This document shows, in pieces, positions 43,464-54,345 of a stretch of 64,000 bases of DNA. Origin of the DNA: Bathynomus jamesi (lineage: Eukaryota; Arthropoda; Malacostraca; Isopoda; Cirolanidae); the NCBI GenBank assembly GCA_023014485.1, contig JAJOZX010002571.1, positions 583,961 to 647,960 on the forward strand, written 5' to 3'. The notes beneath the pieces were generated by a model that was not told where the DNA came from, ran no database searches, and saw nothing but the letters and a program-made list of their open reading frames with translations. Every line of letters starts with the position of its first letter. Positions within the stretch are counted from its first letter, which is position 1. Position numbers and translations under genes: made by a program.

Positions 43464-43802
43464 TTAGTTTCGTTTTCTTTCAACATGACCGCCATTCCTA
43501 TCGATACAAATCTCGAGTCGAGCTCTCATCTTCCCCATCATTCTTTTGATAAGATCTGGATTGTCTTTTAACAAGTTGATTTCAGCTGTGATGCGAGTCC
43601 TCAAGTCATCTAAATTGATAGGTTGTGATGCAAATACTCTATTTTTCAAATGACCCCATAAAAAGTAATCACACAGGATCAAGTCAGGGCTTCTGGGAGG
43701 CCATTCAATGTCATGGCCTGTAGCAATTACTCTTTGGTGGAAGACTTCCTGCAAGCATTCCTTCACAATAACTCTCCTGTGAGCAGGAGCTCCGTCTTGC
43801 AC
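43464..43802 (-). pseudogene. mariner transposase C-terminal half, left arm
   Basis: 112-residue open frame beginning MQDGAPAHRRVIVKECLQEV (catalytic Asp), then WPPRSPDLILCDYFLWGHLK (third Asp) and ending HVERKRN. Forty-one residues lie between the two Asp, as in DD41D elements. It is cut at its N-terminus exactly at the dimer centre, so the first catalytic Asp is absent. Confidence 0.82.
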
Positions 43803-43837
43803 CCACCAAATACGATTAAATCGGTTTCCATAAGGCG

Positions 43838-44176
43838 GTGCAAGACGGAGCTCCTGCTCACAGGAGAGTTATTGTGAAGGAACGCTTGCAGGAAGTCTTC
43901 CACCAAAGAGTAATTGCTACAGGCCATGACATTGAATGGCGTCCCAGAAGCCCTGACTTGATCCCGTGTGATTACTTTTTATGGGGTCATTTGAAAAATA
44001 GAGTATTTGCATCACAACCTATCAATTTAGATGATTTGAGGACTCGCATCACAGCTGAAATCAACTTGTTAAAAGACAATCCAGATCTTATCAAAAGAAT
44101 GATGGGGAAGATGAGAGCTCGACTCGAGATTTGTATCGATAGGAATGGCTGTCATGTTGAAAGAAAACGAAACTAA
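43838..44176 (+). pseudogene. mariner transposase C-terminal half, right arm
   Basis: Mirror of the left arm with a handful of substitutions (ECLQ to ERLQ, WPPRSPDLILC to WRPRSPDLIPC, NGGH to NGCH). That an open frame of equal length survives in both arms suggests the dimer is recent. Confidence 0.82.
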
Positions 44177-44523
44177 GCATAACTTTTGTAATAATGAATA
44201 AAGAAAAATCTGCTTTGTATCTTATTAAAATTATGTTAAAGTATCTATTATTATGTATTTGTCTTTTCATTACATCGATAGCACACACATTATTTTTTCA
44301 TTGACCAATTTTGCACAATCCATTTTTTTGTACCCTTCAGTTAAATGCAGATGCTTAAACACTAATTCGTTTAAACATGAATAAATTTGAACGTTAACAA
44401 AGAATAATTTGCTATATTAAATCAAACACACAGATCCAAAATATCTCAATTTTTGGAGGAGTTAGTACAATCTAAAGTTGGGTGTACTTTTTTGTGGGAC
44501 ATACTGTATATCGGCTATCAATA

Positions 44524-44555
44524 GGTTTCGAATCTCAACTGGATTCATCTTCAGC
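44524..44555 (-). ncRNA. Hammerhead-like core, minus strand
   Basis: Inverted partner: CTGAAGA, GAATC, loop CAGTTGA, GATTC, GAAAC. Core boxes intact. Confidence 0.58.
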
Positions 44556-44685
44556 AAATCTAAAGTAAATTACAAATACCCAAAAGAAAATTGTTATAAA
44601 AGCAAAATTAAGTATTTGTTTTATAATTTTGTTTCTCTTTTATGACTTATTTTTGTGGATTTGTTTATTTTTTTTTTTAGATTTG

Positions 44686-44718
44686 CTGAAGATGAATCCA
44701 TTTGAGATTCGAAACGTA
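44686..44718 (+). ncRNA. Hammerhead-like core, plus strand
   Basis: CTGAAGA, one extra T, GAATC, loop CATTTGA, GATTC, GAAAC and GTA. Both conserved core boxes are intact and stem II is fully paired apart from the extra base. Best-preserved such motif in the window. Stems I and III were not resolved. Confidence 0.6.
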
Positions 44719-44760
44719 CTGATGGAATAAATGTTTTATGCAGTCGCTTTAGTTTTCATC

Positions 44761-46415
44761 TTCGTGTTTATATATATAAAAAATAATTAGTTTGGACTTA
44801 CATTTCACATTATTCCGTGATACTTTTGTGAAAGTTAATTCAATGGTTCACTAATATATTCTATTTAATGTATGTTGTTCCTAGATTTTTATGTTATATA
44901 TATATATATTTTTTTTTTTATTTATTTATTGGCAAAAGTAGTTCTTAAAGGCGAATTAACGCTTTGTAGATGGAATGACCTTTTTTTTTTCCCAGGATTT
45001 TGTGTGCGAATATATTTATTGTATAAAATTAAATTTTTTTTTGTAAAGGAAGTTAACATTAATGAATTTCCGATCATATTCATTGAATTAGTATTTTGGA
45101 AGTTGAAAAAAAAAAGTGTTTGACATATATTTGTATATGTAATATAAAACATTTTTTATATGACGAAGACATTCATCTAAGGTAAAGGGGTGAGTTAAGA
45201 AAACTGTATCCCGTTGAAAGTTAAAATGTCATTTTCTTAATTTTCGCCTCGCATTAGACGAATATTTTAGCTTGAATTATGTCTGTTGTATAATTACTAT
45301 ATTTACTCCAGTCTAGGTGGTTGTATAATTACTATATTTACTCCAGTCTAGGTTGGGAGTAAGTGGTAGATGTATGAACTATTCTCTTGCATAATCTCCT
45401 TTGAATTTTCCAGTTGTTTCTTTTTGTGCTCTCTCTCTTCTCCACTGTTTTCGTTCTATTTTCACAGTGATGTTCACGCGCTTTTCAAAACAAATGTTAA
45501 ATTACTTACTCTCATTAATTCTTTATGCAGGTTAATGCATTTGAACTGTTTTTCTCTTCTTTTGCTAGTCTGGAAGCTATTCATTGTAGGGAATTTGTGT
45601 AATGTTTATTATTGTAAAGGCATTTCTTGTATAAGTTTCATGATTATAAAAGTTACTTCAGTGAGCAACGCATTCACTGAAATTTCAATAATAATATAAA
45701 TAGCTAACTTCTGGTATCTTAAATGTTACTTAAATGTATTAAGTCAGTATCCTTAGTTATTCAGATTGCATGTTAAATAAAAATTTTATTATGCCCATTT
45801 TTAAAAGTTCCGTAAGAGTAAAAAGGTTTATTTTTTATTTTTGCACGGTAATTATTAATCTTTTATGAAGTATTCTAGTTTTATTACTAAAGTTTTTAGG
45901 ATTTTTTCATTTGCACTTAATAAAAATCATTGCATCAGATTTTTTTTAAATCCTATTAAGTTGGAGGCCATGAATACGAAGTTTCTTGACTGGAAAGTGA
46001 AGCTTGTTTATAAGAAGTATATCGCAGTTTGCACACGGTAGTGATGCGTCAGCCGTCTGACTGAACCTATGTTAGGGCATGGGACTATTATCCGACCGAA
46101 GTTAAGTGTTTATTTATAAATAATTCTCCAGTAACATTAGTATCGCTTCAGTTTAAGTGAACTTTAAGAATAGTTCGGTTTCCTTAAGCAATACTAACCT
46201 CCTGCTTCTTGCCATCTTAAGTTCATACTATGAAAATTAACCAAACGTACAGAACCTGTTGCACTGTCATCATACCATAGCTTGCAAAGAATTAAAGCTG
46301 AAACGCATTGTAAGCTAGCTATTGCCGAGTTTATATCAAAAGGCAGTAGATTGGTGTTTTTCAATTTTTTTTTGTGCTAGCGATCCCCCTCCACTAAATA
46401 TGAATGTGTAAGTTA
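44761..46415. other. Intergenic AT-rich region, no gene supported
   Basis: Contains a 35-bp tandem duplication (45285-45319 and 45320-45354, gttgtataattactatattt...). Open frames here are AT-driven and lack family features. Confidence 0.5.
45285..45354 (+). repeat. Two-copy 35-bp tandem repeat
   Basis: Perfect or near-perfect copies starting gttgtataattac and ending gtctagg(tg). Confidence 0.8.
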
Positions 46416-46417
46416 TA

Positions 46418-47639
46418 CAGGGTGGTCCAAAAGCCCCTATCTATTTTACTGAAATAATATTTCTTTTTTATTTTCTAAAGGCCAGAGATGATGATGAATG
46501 TAGAAGAACTTGTGATGGTAGTAACACTACATATCCAAGGGAAGCAATGCAAAGAAAGTTGAGAAAAATTCGAAAGATGATTTCACAAACCAGGACCAAC
46601 AGACAAAGCAATTCGCAAGCTAGTCAATAAATTTAAAAGAACAGGATCTGTTCATGATGAAGCAAGATCTGGACGTTTAGGTACCTCTCAAGAAAATGTT
46701 GAATTGGTAAGAAATGTCTTTGAAACAAATCCTAGAATGTCAATTCGCGCAGCATCACGTAAATTGAGTATACCAAAACCGACTGTTCGAAGGATTTTAA
46801 AATAAACATTAAAAAAGAAAAGTTACCATATTCAAGTGCTACATCAGTTACACGAAGAGGATTATCCAAGACGAGCCGCCATATGCACAGAATTGATTGG
46901 AAAAATTCATACTGAAAATGTTAAACCACATTCTCTTAAGTGATGAGGTGACATTCCACACACGCGGAAAGATTAAGCGATGTAATTGCTGTATCTGGGC
47001 TGGTGAAAAATCAACCTAGTTCTACGAATGGGAGAGAGATTCTTCTAAAGTTAATTTCTGGTTGGGTATGATAAGCTCGAAGATTTACAAACCTTTTTTT
47101 CTTTGCAGGTGCTACCGTATCAGTGCCAATTTACAGTAGCTTGACATTTTTTCAGCAGTTTCTTGAACCCCAGCTTCGTTCAGATGGCATTCTCGACACT
47201 GTTGTCTTTCAACAAGATGGAGCTCCATGTCACTATGCAAACATCGTTCAGGCGTACCTTGATGTGAGCTCTTACCAAATTGTTGGATTGGACGTGGTAG
47301 AAACAGGCCCTGGGCAGCACGATCTCCGGATTTAACACCATTAGACGTGTTTGCGTGAGGCTTTATGAAGTCTGAGGTTTACAAAACAAGAGTTACAGAC
47401 CTGCAGGATCTGCGAACCCGCATTGTTGCGGTAGTCGCTAAAATGTCCCCAAAGATGCTTGAGAATGTGTTCCACAATGCAGTGGACAGATTTGAGATTT
47501 GCAGACACACTGATGATGATCTCGTCAAATCTTAGACCTAAGCTTGATAAAATAAATATACATCTAATTATGTTACTACATTTTTATCATAAAATACTAT
47601 TATTTCAGCAAAATAGATAAGGACTTTTGGACCACCCTG
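46418..47639 (+). mobile_element. Degenerate full-length mariner
   Basis: TA on both sides (46416-46417, 47640-47641). TIRs CAGGGTGGTCCAAAAGCCCC and inverted CAGGGTGGTCCAAAAGTCCT, continuing to TATCTATTTT(A/G)CTGAAATAATA with few mismatches. 1,222 bp, the normal mariner length. Confidence 0.85.
46481..47535 (+). pseudogene. mariner transposase, many disablements
   Basis: Fragments in order: VEELVMVVTLHIQGKQCKES, a helix-turn-helix area (VELVRNVFETNPRMSIRAAS, RKLSIPKPTVRRILK), then after stops VFQQDGAPCHYANIVQAYLD (catalytic Asp) and, in another frame, LTPLDVFA and KSEVYKTRVTDLQDLRTRIV. Frameshifts occur near 46575, 47035 and 47300 and a stop follows RRILK. Confidence 0.8.
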
Positions 47640-47641
47640 TA

Positions 47642-48333
47642 TATATAAGCTTTTTATGAATACGAGTCTTATAATCCATTTTACCCTTTCCCTTACTCTG
47701 CTAGTTGCACAAAAGCAGAGGCTGTCGTACTTCCTTCAGCAATAGATACGGTTACAACTATGTTTGGACCTGAAGAGGTAAAAAGTTAAAACGTATTCCA
47801 GTATCATACGACACAGGATCGAGGTAGATTGATGAGATGGCTGATGATGATCGTGAACAGCTGAAAGAGGTTGAGTATAAGTGAACTCTTAGTTATTCAA
47901 ATCGACAAACGTGACATATTTTCCATGAATGCAAGGCATGAGGTGCATGCCTTCCTTTAGTTGAAAAAACTTGCTATGTATGTTACAAACACGCACCAAG
48001 AAATATATAATATATATATATATACTATCATATTACCATTATATTTTTTAAATTTATCAATTTTCTTTAATTTATAATTAATTATCCCAGTAATGTTGAT
48101 AAATTTTCATTGTGTTCAGTATTACCCTGCATCTTACTTATAACTGCTAATCACAAAATATACCTTCAACCCATATGTATATCTCTGATACGGGTGAAAA
48201 GTGTTAAAAATATTGCTCTATGAACTCCACCGAATGCGGTTGCATTGCATACAAAATGTTACAGAAAGGCGTACATACGTTAATATAAGCGCTCCAAAAT
48301 AAGCCTTATTGTTTGCTGTCTTAAAGTTAAGGA
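47642..48333. other. Intergenic, nothing recognised
   Basis: AT-rich sequence with a short (TA)n near 48007-48024. No supported gene. Confidence 0.5.
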
Positions 48334-48555
48334 TTAACCCCTTCAGACGTGACGTCCAATGTTTTGAACAAAATGAACATCAAAAAGTATGATTTATTGT
48401 TATTCAAAACAAAATATTTTAGTTACTAATCACTTACTTTACACATATTTTGGGTTCCTTTTCTCACAACTAACCTAAACCTATATTAAACTTATAGAAA
48501 TAAATATTTGTAGAAAAGTTGCATTTTAGTACGATTTATATTTGTGTAATTTATA

Positions 48556-49255
48556 CAGGGTGTGTATAAAGTCCCTATCTATTTCAGTGAAAACTTAGCA
48601 GAAAGGGTAAAATTCAACAACAATATAATAGAAGGCATACATTTAATGAATACTTCAGCATATTCTACACGAGCACCACCAGTATCTCTACAGAGTTCGA
48701 ATCTGTCAGCAACATTGCGGAACACATTTTGGAGCATGACGGTGGGTATTTTTTGTAACTGCTGTTACGATACGAGCACGTGAATGTCCCAGCTTCATTC
48801 AGATGGCATTTTAAACACCGTCGTCTTTCAACAAGATGGGGCACATTGTCATTACGCAAACATTTTTTTGGGAGTACCTAAATGAACGATTTCCAAATCG
48901 GTGGATCGGACGTGGAGGCAACAGGCCATGGGCGGCTCGATCGCCTGACCTAACGCCCTTGGATTTCTTTGCATGGGGCTTTATCAAATCAAACGTCTAT
49001 CAAAAGAGGGTTACAGATCGGCGAGATTTACGTGCTCGTATCGTAACAGCAGTTACAAAAATAACCCCATGTCATGCACCAAAATGTGTTCCGCAATGCT
49101 GTTGATAGATTCGAACTCTGTAGAGATACTGATGGTGCTAATGTAGAATATGCTTAAGTATTCATTAAATGTATGCCTTCTATTATATTATTGTTGAATT
49201 TTACCCTTTTTGCTACGTTTTCACTGAAATAGATAAGGACTTTATAAAGATCCTG
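48556..49255. mobile_element. Snap-back mariner derivative
   Basis: TA on both sides (48554-48555, 49256-49257). The first about 190 bp are the inverse of the last about 190 bp, including part of the transposase 3' end (gaacacattttgg versus ccaaaatgtgttc). TIR CAGG(G/A)T...CCCTATCTATTTCAGTGA relates it to the mariner at 46418. Confidence 0.8.
48836..49105 (+). pseudogene. mariner transposase fragment in snap-back element
   Basis: Frame with ERFPNRWIGRGGNRPWAARS, PDLTPLDFFAWGFIKSNVYQ and VTDRRDLRARIVTAV. The third catalytic Asp block (TPLDFF) is intact. A preceding frame just upstream reads VVFQQDGAHCHYAN-like, shifted by one base. First Asp and helix-turn-helix absent. Confidence 0.75.
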
Positions 49256-49294
49256 TATTATTATTATTATTTTCACTGTCTCTGAAGGGGTTAA

Positions 49295-50139
49295 AAACAT
49301 TAATACCTGTTAGAAAATCTAAAAGAAGAATGACTGAATGAATGAATATTAGTTCTTCACCGGCGCCTCGACTACTGGAGGAGGGGGTTGCACAGATAAG
49401 GTTTTACCCTTGGTCCAAAAAATGCTAGCTACGGCTCTGAATCAGACTGTGTGTGTTGCGTATTTTTAAAGTTTTATTACGTTACTGTAATTGTAATGAA
49501 TGTTCTCAGCCTGTGAACCTCAATTGATGGCTTTCTATTTCTTTTTCAGCTGGCGAAAGGGTGGAGCATTTCGTGCAACTCCATACAGATTTCCTCTTAC
49601 ATCCGAACACTGTAGATTAAGAATCGGCGGCTCAGGGCTTAGCTTTACAATCTGCGAAAAGTGTCTTTACTAAAAGCTAAACGAAGATTAATTAAACTTG
49701 GCAAAATGTCTTTTTATTTAGAAAAAGTATAATTTATATGATGCTTTTAGTACTCTCCTCTTAATTTTTCTAGAAAATGTAATCTATCATATAATAATGA
49801 TAACGTTTATTGGCAAGAGACAACCCCATAAAAAAGTAAAATATCCATCAAGGTATTAAAATTTAAAAACGAAAAAGGACAATGGTAATAAAGAAATAAC
49901 AATAATACGCATAATGAAACGAGTAATAATGAAATTAATTATAACGGGTTTCCAAAGGTAAAAAAAATAAAATAAAACTAAGAAGTACGTGTAATGGAAA
50001 AGCCAATGCAGGAGTTTACTGGAGCTTTAGACAAACACACTGTAGACCTCTTGCTATGAGTCTCGAAGACCCAAAACAGGACTGATGAATAATTTGGGTA
50101 ATTAGATTGTCTGAGTTTAGAATTCTTTGCATTAGAGTC
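49295..50139. other. Intergenic; possible isolated exon near 49552
   Basis: A strong acceptor (tttctatttctttttcag, ending at 49551) is followed by an open stretch WRKGGAFRATPYRFPLTSEH ending in a stop at about 49674. It could be a 3' UTR exon spliced from the donor after the Dcp2 stop, or chance. No homology recognised. Confidence 0.25.
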
Positions 50140-50340
50140 CAAGGGTTCTTAACCTTTTTAGGCTGCAATCCAAATTCTGGTCTAGGGGCTAGCTCGGTGA
50201 CCAATGCCTTCAAACAGTTCACTCGTAGTAGATAATAAAATAAATAATAATGGTAAAATGATTAGGGATAACATAAATAAATGATAATGACAATTTAATG
50301 ACCCGAGTTTGGGTCACGACCCAGAGGTTAAGAACCCCTG
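50140..50340. mobile_element. Short hAT-like MITE
   Basis: Ends CAAGGGTTCTTAACC and inverted CAGGGGTTCTTAACCTC; inner sequence tctggtctagggg / gggtcacgaccc. About 200 bp. No clear target duplication. Confidence 0.55.
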
Positions 50341-50344
50341 CATT

Positions 50345-51094
50345 CAGTGGCGTATTAAGGAGGGGGCCAGGGGGGACCAGGCCCCAGGGCCCAGTTGTTT
50401 TAGGGGCCGATGTTTATAATGATATCAATGATAAATTTGGAATGCTCAACAATATCTATCAACTAACTTCAGAGGAAGCATCAAAAGCAACAAAAAATCT
50501 GGCTAGTCCATTACCCAAATAATTTTGAGAACAGCTTCCCATTTGAGTTTCAGCATTTTGTACCGTTTGTCAAACAAAACGCTTTAGCTGACACTCGCCC
50601 ATTAGGAGTACTACTGGAAATTCACAAATTGAGGGCTGTTTTCCCAAATGCTTTCATTGTTTATCGCATTTATTTGTGTTTGATGTCAAATGCAACTGCG
50701 GAGCGTTCTTTTTCTCATTTGAGCATGATTAAAAATGTTAAACGTCAAATGCTAACCTAAAAGAAATTGCAAAGTCTGTCATTGTTATGCATAGAAAAGA
50801 ATATTTGCGGAATTTAAATACTGAGCTTGTGATTAGAAAATTTATTAATATGAAGCAGCTCAAAAAACTTTTGTATACTGGTGCTGATGGATGATTTTGT
50901 GAACAACTTTGGTAGATTAATAGTGGACTTGTAATTGGTTTGGTGTAATTGTAGCAGCTTGGTATTTGTGTAAAACTTGCATTATTTTATTTAGAAATAA
51001 ATGCGTTTATTAATTTACATGACTCAAAGATTTGTCTTGAGGGACCCCAAGAATATTTTGGCCTCAGGGCCCAAAAATCCTTAATACGGCACTG
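50345..51094 (+). mobile_element. hAT element relic
   Basis: Ends CAGTGGCGTATTAAGGA and inverted CAGTGCCGTATTAAGGA, 16 of 17 bases matching. GGGGCCAG / CAGGGCCC follow inside. 750 bp. Flanks cctgcatt and ttcctatc do not match, so the target duplication is lost. Confidence 0.75.
50560..50890 (+). pseudogene. hAT transposase C-terminal region (relic)
   Basis: LEIHKLRAVFPNAFIVYRIY, LCLMSNATAERSFSHLSMIK, NVKRQML then a stop and LQSLSLLCIEKN in a further frame. NATAERSFSxLxxIKN is the hAT dimerisation motif. Catalytic part missing. Confidence 0.75.
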
Positions 51095-51582
51095 TTCCTA
51101 TCCTTCGTTTAAACTTTAAAGGTTCTCAGTATTTGCCCAGTTACACACTTTGCTGTGTTTACTGCTATCTTATTTTGTGTTTCAAATTTCGCATCATCAG
51201 TCATTACAACCCCTGAATCTTTTGCTTTCGAATTTCTCTGAATTTCCTGTCCATTTGGGGTATAATATTCCATGGATTTTAGGTCCTCTCTTTTTCCATA
51301 CCGTAACAGCTGAAATTTCTCAGTGTTAAACTTCATATTGTTGTCTTCCGTCCACTTGTAGATTCTGTTCATGTCTGTTTGTGGAGATCCTATATATTCT
51401 GGTTTTTTTTATCTTTCTACTGATCTTTGTGTCATCGGCAAAGGATGTTACCGTGCTGTTTCTGGTAACGTCCTCATCTATGTCAGTTACATGATTATGA
51501 ATAGTGGAGCTAATACTGTGCCTTGTGGTACTGAGCTGAGGACCTCCGATTCTGGTGAAGATACTCCTTGTACTGTAACGAC

Positions 51583-52173
51583 TGTTAGAAAATCTAGAAG
51601 AGGAAGAACCATTGTTGTCCCAAGGCGATACGATGACTAAGCTGACTGATGCAGCATTGCTTGTATATATATTAAGTTAAGGTGTGTGTATATATCCATC
51701 TCATAATTGTAAGGTTAGTGAAAAATTAACTTAATTTAGAGCTAGCATTTTTGAGCTCTTGTGGCATCATTGTTTGGTCACACTGTTGGCATCATTTTGG
51801 GACGCTGCGCGTCTTTTCTACTCGTTTGTGGAAGGTCGTACGTAAAGGTGTGGTTTGATAGAGAGCTCTCTTGCAATTCAGTTTGGTTGTTTAGATGCAT
51901 GATTGTTGCATCGTGCAATAGTCCAGGTTGCGTTGTTGTTGCAAGGTTCAGAAAGACCACAAATAGTACCCTTTTGTTTACTTAAGTTCATGTAATTTAA
52001 GGTCTAAGGTAGGCCCGCATCGAGTCAGCAACCCTGAGGTAGGACCTAATAGGATCTCAAATCCGTAAGTTTTAATTTAGCTTAACTTGGGCTTTAGGTA
52101 GAACTTGCCCTTTAGAATTTGGCCGTTCACGGCTCAGCTGGGATTTCGAACCCGACAAATAAATAAAATAACA
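51583..52173 (+). repeat. 5' LTR of BEL/Pao element
   Basis: 591 bp; starts TGTTAGAAAATCTAGAAGAG, ends ataaaataaca. Differs from the 3' LTR mainly by indels, e.g. a gaggttacc duplication present only in the 3' copy. Confidence 0.9.
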
Positions 52174-52191
52174 TGGTCCTTCAGAACCGGA
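52174..52191 (+). promoter_or_regulatory. Primer-binding site
   Basis: TGGTCCTTCAGAACCGGA begins immediately after the 5' LTR; TGG complements a tRNA CCA end. Which tRNA primes was not determined. Confidence 0.6.
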
Positions 52192-52283
52192 TTTCTACCC
52201 CAAGACTGAGTCAGTGACCATTTTCGGCAAAGTTCTGATTGTGCAAATTGTATCCCAAGTTAGGCCTAGACGGGTTGAGTATT

Positions 52284-52960
52284 ATTGAGTTAAGGTCCCA
52301 GGGTAAAAAGTTTGGTCGCCCAATTGCGAAACTTGGCCAGTCGTCTGTCGTTTTTTGGCCTACTTTTTTTCCGGTTTGGTTAATTTTGGGTTGTTATTGA
52401 ATTAATGTCCCAGGGTAAAGTTTGGTCGCCCAATTGCGAAACTTGGCCAGTCGTCTGTCGTTTTTGGCCTACTTTTTTTCCGGTTTGGTTAATTTGGGTT
52501 ATTATTGAATTAAGGTCCCAGGGTAAAAAGTTTGGTCGCCCAATTGCGAAACTTGGCCAGTCGTCTGTCGTTTTTGGCCTACTTTTTTTCCGGTTTGGTT
52601 AATTTGGGTTATTATTGAATTAAGGTCCCAGGGTAAAGTTGGTCGCCCAATTGCGAAACTTGGCCAGTCGTCCGTTTTTTTGGCCTATTTTTTCCGGTTT
52701 GGTTAATTTGGGTTATTATTGAATTAAGGTCCCAGGGTAAAGTTTGGTCGCCCAATTGCGAAACTTGGCCAGTCGTCTGTCGTTTTTTGGCCTATATTTT
52801 TTCCGGTTTGGTTAATTTGGGTTATTATTGAATTAAGGTCCCAGGGTAAAGTTTGGTCGCCCAATTGCGAAACTTGGCCAGTCGTCTGTCGTTTTTTGGC
52901 CTATATTTTTTCCGGTTTGGTTAATTTTGGGTCATTATTGAATTAAGGTCCTGGGGTGGA
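52284..52960 (+). repeat. About 110-bp tandem array in the BEL leader
   Basis: Six copies beginning ttaaggtcccagggtaaa at about 52284, 52401, 52509, 52620, 52723 and 52833, plus a degenerate seventh at 52943. Each contains cccaattgcgaaacttggcc and ccggtttggttaattt. Copies differ by 1-3 bp indels (aaaaag/aaag; ctatattt/ctactttt). Confidence 0.92.
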
Positions 52961-53110
52961 AAATTTGGTATTCCATACTGGTGTTTGGTTAGTACCCTAC
53001 CCAGCAATTCAGTTTATTTGAAAGTAAAATTTGCGTTTGATCAGTTTGGTTAAGTATTTCTGCCAATTCAGCTCATTTGGTATTGAGCCCAAGGGTTGTT
53101 TACATTGAAG

Positions 53111-54345
53111 ATGAGTGCATCTGAATTGAACAAATTTATAAAAAGGAGAAGTGCCTACAAATGTCTAATTACAAAGGTCATTGCCACTATAGATTCTGCC
53201 ATAGAGCAAGAGGATTTACGCTTAGTGACTGCGAAGCTTGCCATATTAGACAACTAAAAGGTTGCTCTAAGTGAGGTAAATGTTAAAATTGAGGCTCTTA
53301 TAGAAGAGGATGAAATAGAAAATAACATAATTTACTTTGAAGAGATTATTGATGATATGATTAACGTAGGCCTCCGAGCAAAAGAGTTTAGCAGCTCAGT
53401 ACAGTTAGAGACCAGGTCTAATAATGAAACACAACACTCAACAAATGATGCTTGTGAAGTTAAGGTTAACAGATCTGTAGTTCAATTACCGAGGCTTGTA
53501 CTCAAACATTTTCTGGGAGTATTCAGGAATGGCAAGGATGGGCAGACAGTTTTCAATCAGCAGTTCATTCTAGTCAAGTGTTAAGTGCCGTGGAGAAGTT
53601 TAATTATTTGCGTCCCTCTTGGAAGGGGAGGCAGCAAAGACTATAGCAGGATTAGCATTAACAGAGGCTAATTATAATGTGGCTTGGGATATATTAAAGA
53701 AACGGTTTGGTAAGCCAGAGATCTTAATTAAAAGCCACCTCCGTGCACTTTTAGCTATACCTCCTGAATAATCCTAATAGTGTCAAGGAGTTACGGCAGT
53801 TATATGATGAATTTGAAATTAGAACTAGGTCCCTGGACAACTTGGGTGTAGGAATGGAAAAGTATGGTATAATGTTGGTTCCTACACTGGAGTCTAAATT
53901 GCCTAGCTCAATTTTGCTTGAATTAAGTAGGGGACACTCTGCAGAACATGTGTACATCCCCCTTCAGCAGATGTTAAGTCTTTTAGGCACAGAATTAGCA
54001 AGACGAGAGGGAGTTGAGTTTGCACAGTGGGATGGTAAACAAGGGGACAAAGGCAGGCACAGCACCAAAGTTTCCACAAAAAGGAAATAGCCCAGGTACA
54101 GTGTCAGCTCTACATGCTCCTCTGAGAATAAATTAAAGGGAATCAAGGAATGCATATTTTGCGAAGGCAACCACAAGTCATATAAATGTGAGGTGGCTGA
54201 GGCCTTACCCTTTGAGGAGAGAAAGGACAGGGTAACTATGTCCACAGCATGTTTTAAATATTTTTTGAAAGGTCATAGAGCAAGGTTTTGTAAGTTTAAA
54301 ATTTTGTGCAAAAAATGTCATGGTAGGCATCAGCCATTATTGTGT
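53111..54345 (+). pseudogene. BEL/Pao gag-like region
   Basis: ATG at 53111: MSASELNKFIKRRSAYKCLI, then a stop after LAILDN. Later frames give VEKFNYLRPSL..GEAAKTIAGLALTEAN with ILKKRFGKPEILIK (DUF1759-type gag core), SVKELRQLYDEFEIRTRSLD, LPSSILLELSRG, and a zinc-knuckle-like set (CIFCEGNHKSYKC, ACFKYFLKGHRARFC, CKKCHGRHQPLLC). Three of the knuckles are Cys/His complete or nearly so. At least three frame breaks. Confidence 0.8.

Larger units (their letters stand above)
43134..44506. mobile_element. Head-to-head mariner dimer
   Basis: Two nearly identical arms of about 665 bp in inverted orientation around a short centre (about 43800-43835). Ends AGTATGTCCCACAAAAAAGT, bounded by TA (43132-43133, 44507-44508). 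Each arm carries the 3' half of a mariner transposase read towards its outer end; no N-terminal half exists. Confidence 0.85.
44509..44760. mobile_element. Inverted pair of PLE-type ends with hammerhead-like cores
   Basis: gtttcgaatctca...ggattcatcttcagcaaatct near 44525-44562 is inverted at 44680-44715. The two arms are about 40 bp and are separated by about 120 bp of AT-rich DNA. It abuts the right end of the mariner dimer. Confidence 0.65.
48338..49290. mobile_element. piggyBac-like MITE carrying a mariner derivative
   Basis: TTAA at 48334-48337 and 49291-49294. Ends CCCCTTCAGACGTGAC and inverted CCCCTTCAGAGACAGTG. The block around ccaaaatgtgtg/cacatattttggg is shared, inverted, with the MITE at 3240-3487. 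Interrupted by 48556-49255. Confidence 0.72.

Noticed and set aside
45370..45699. 109-residue hydrophobic, Cys/Phe-rich ORF
   Set aside because: AT-driven composition, no motif, no splice context; resembles chance.
49552..49674. Extra Dcp2 coding exon
   Set aside because: The upstream exon already ends in a stop before its donor, and the peptide matches nothing in Dcp2.
52284..52960. Coding repeats (ORF 52405-52602)
   Set aside because: The frame is not kept between copies because of 1-3 bp indels; leader array, not protein.
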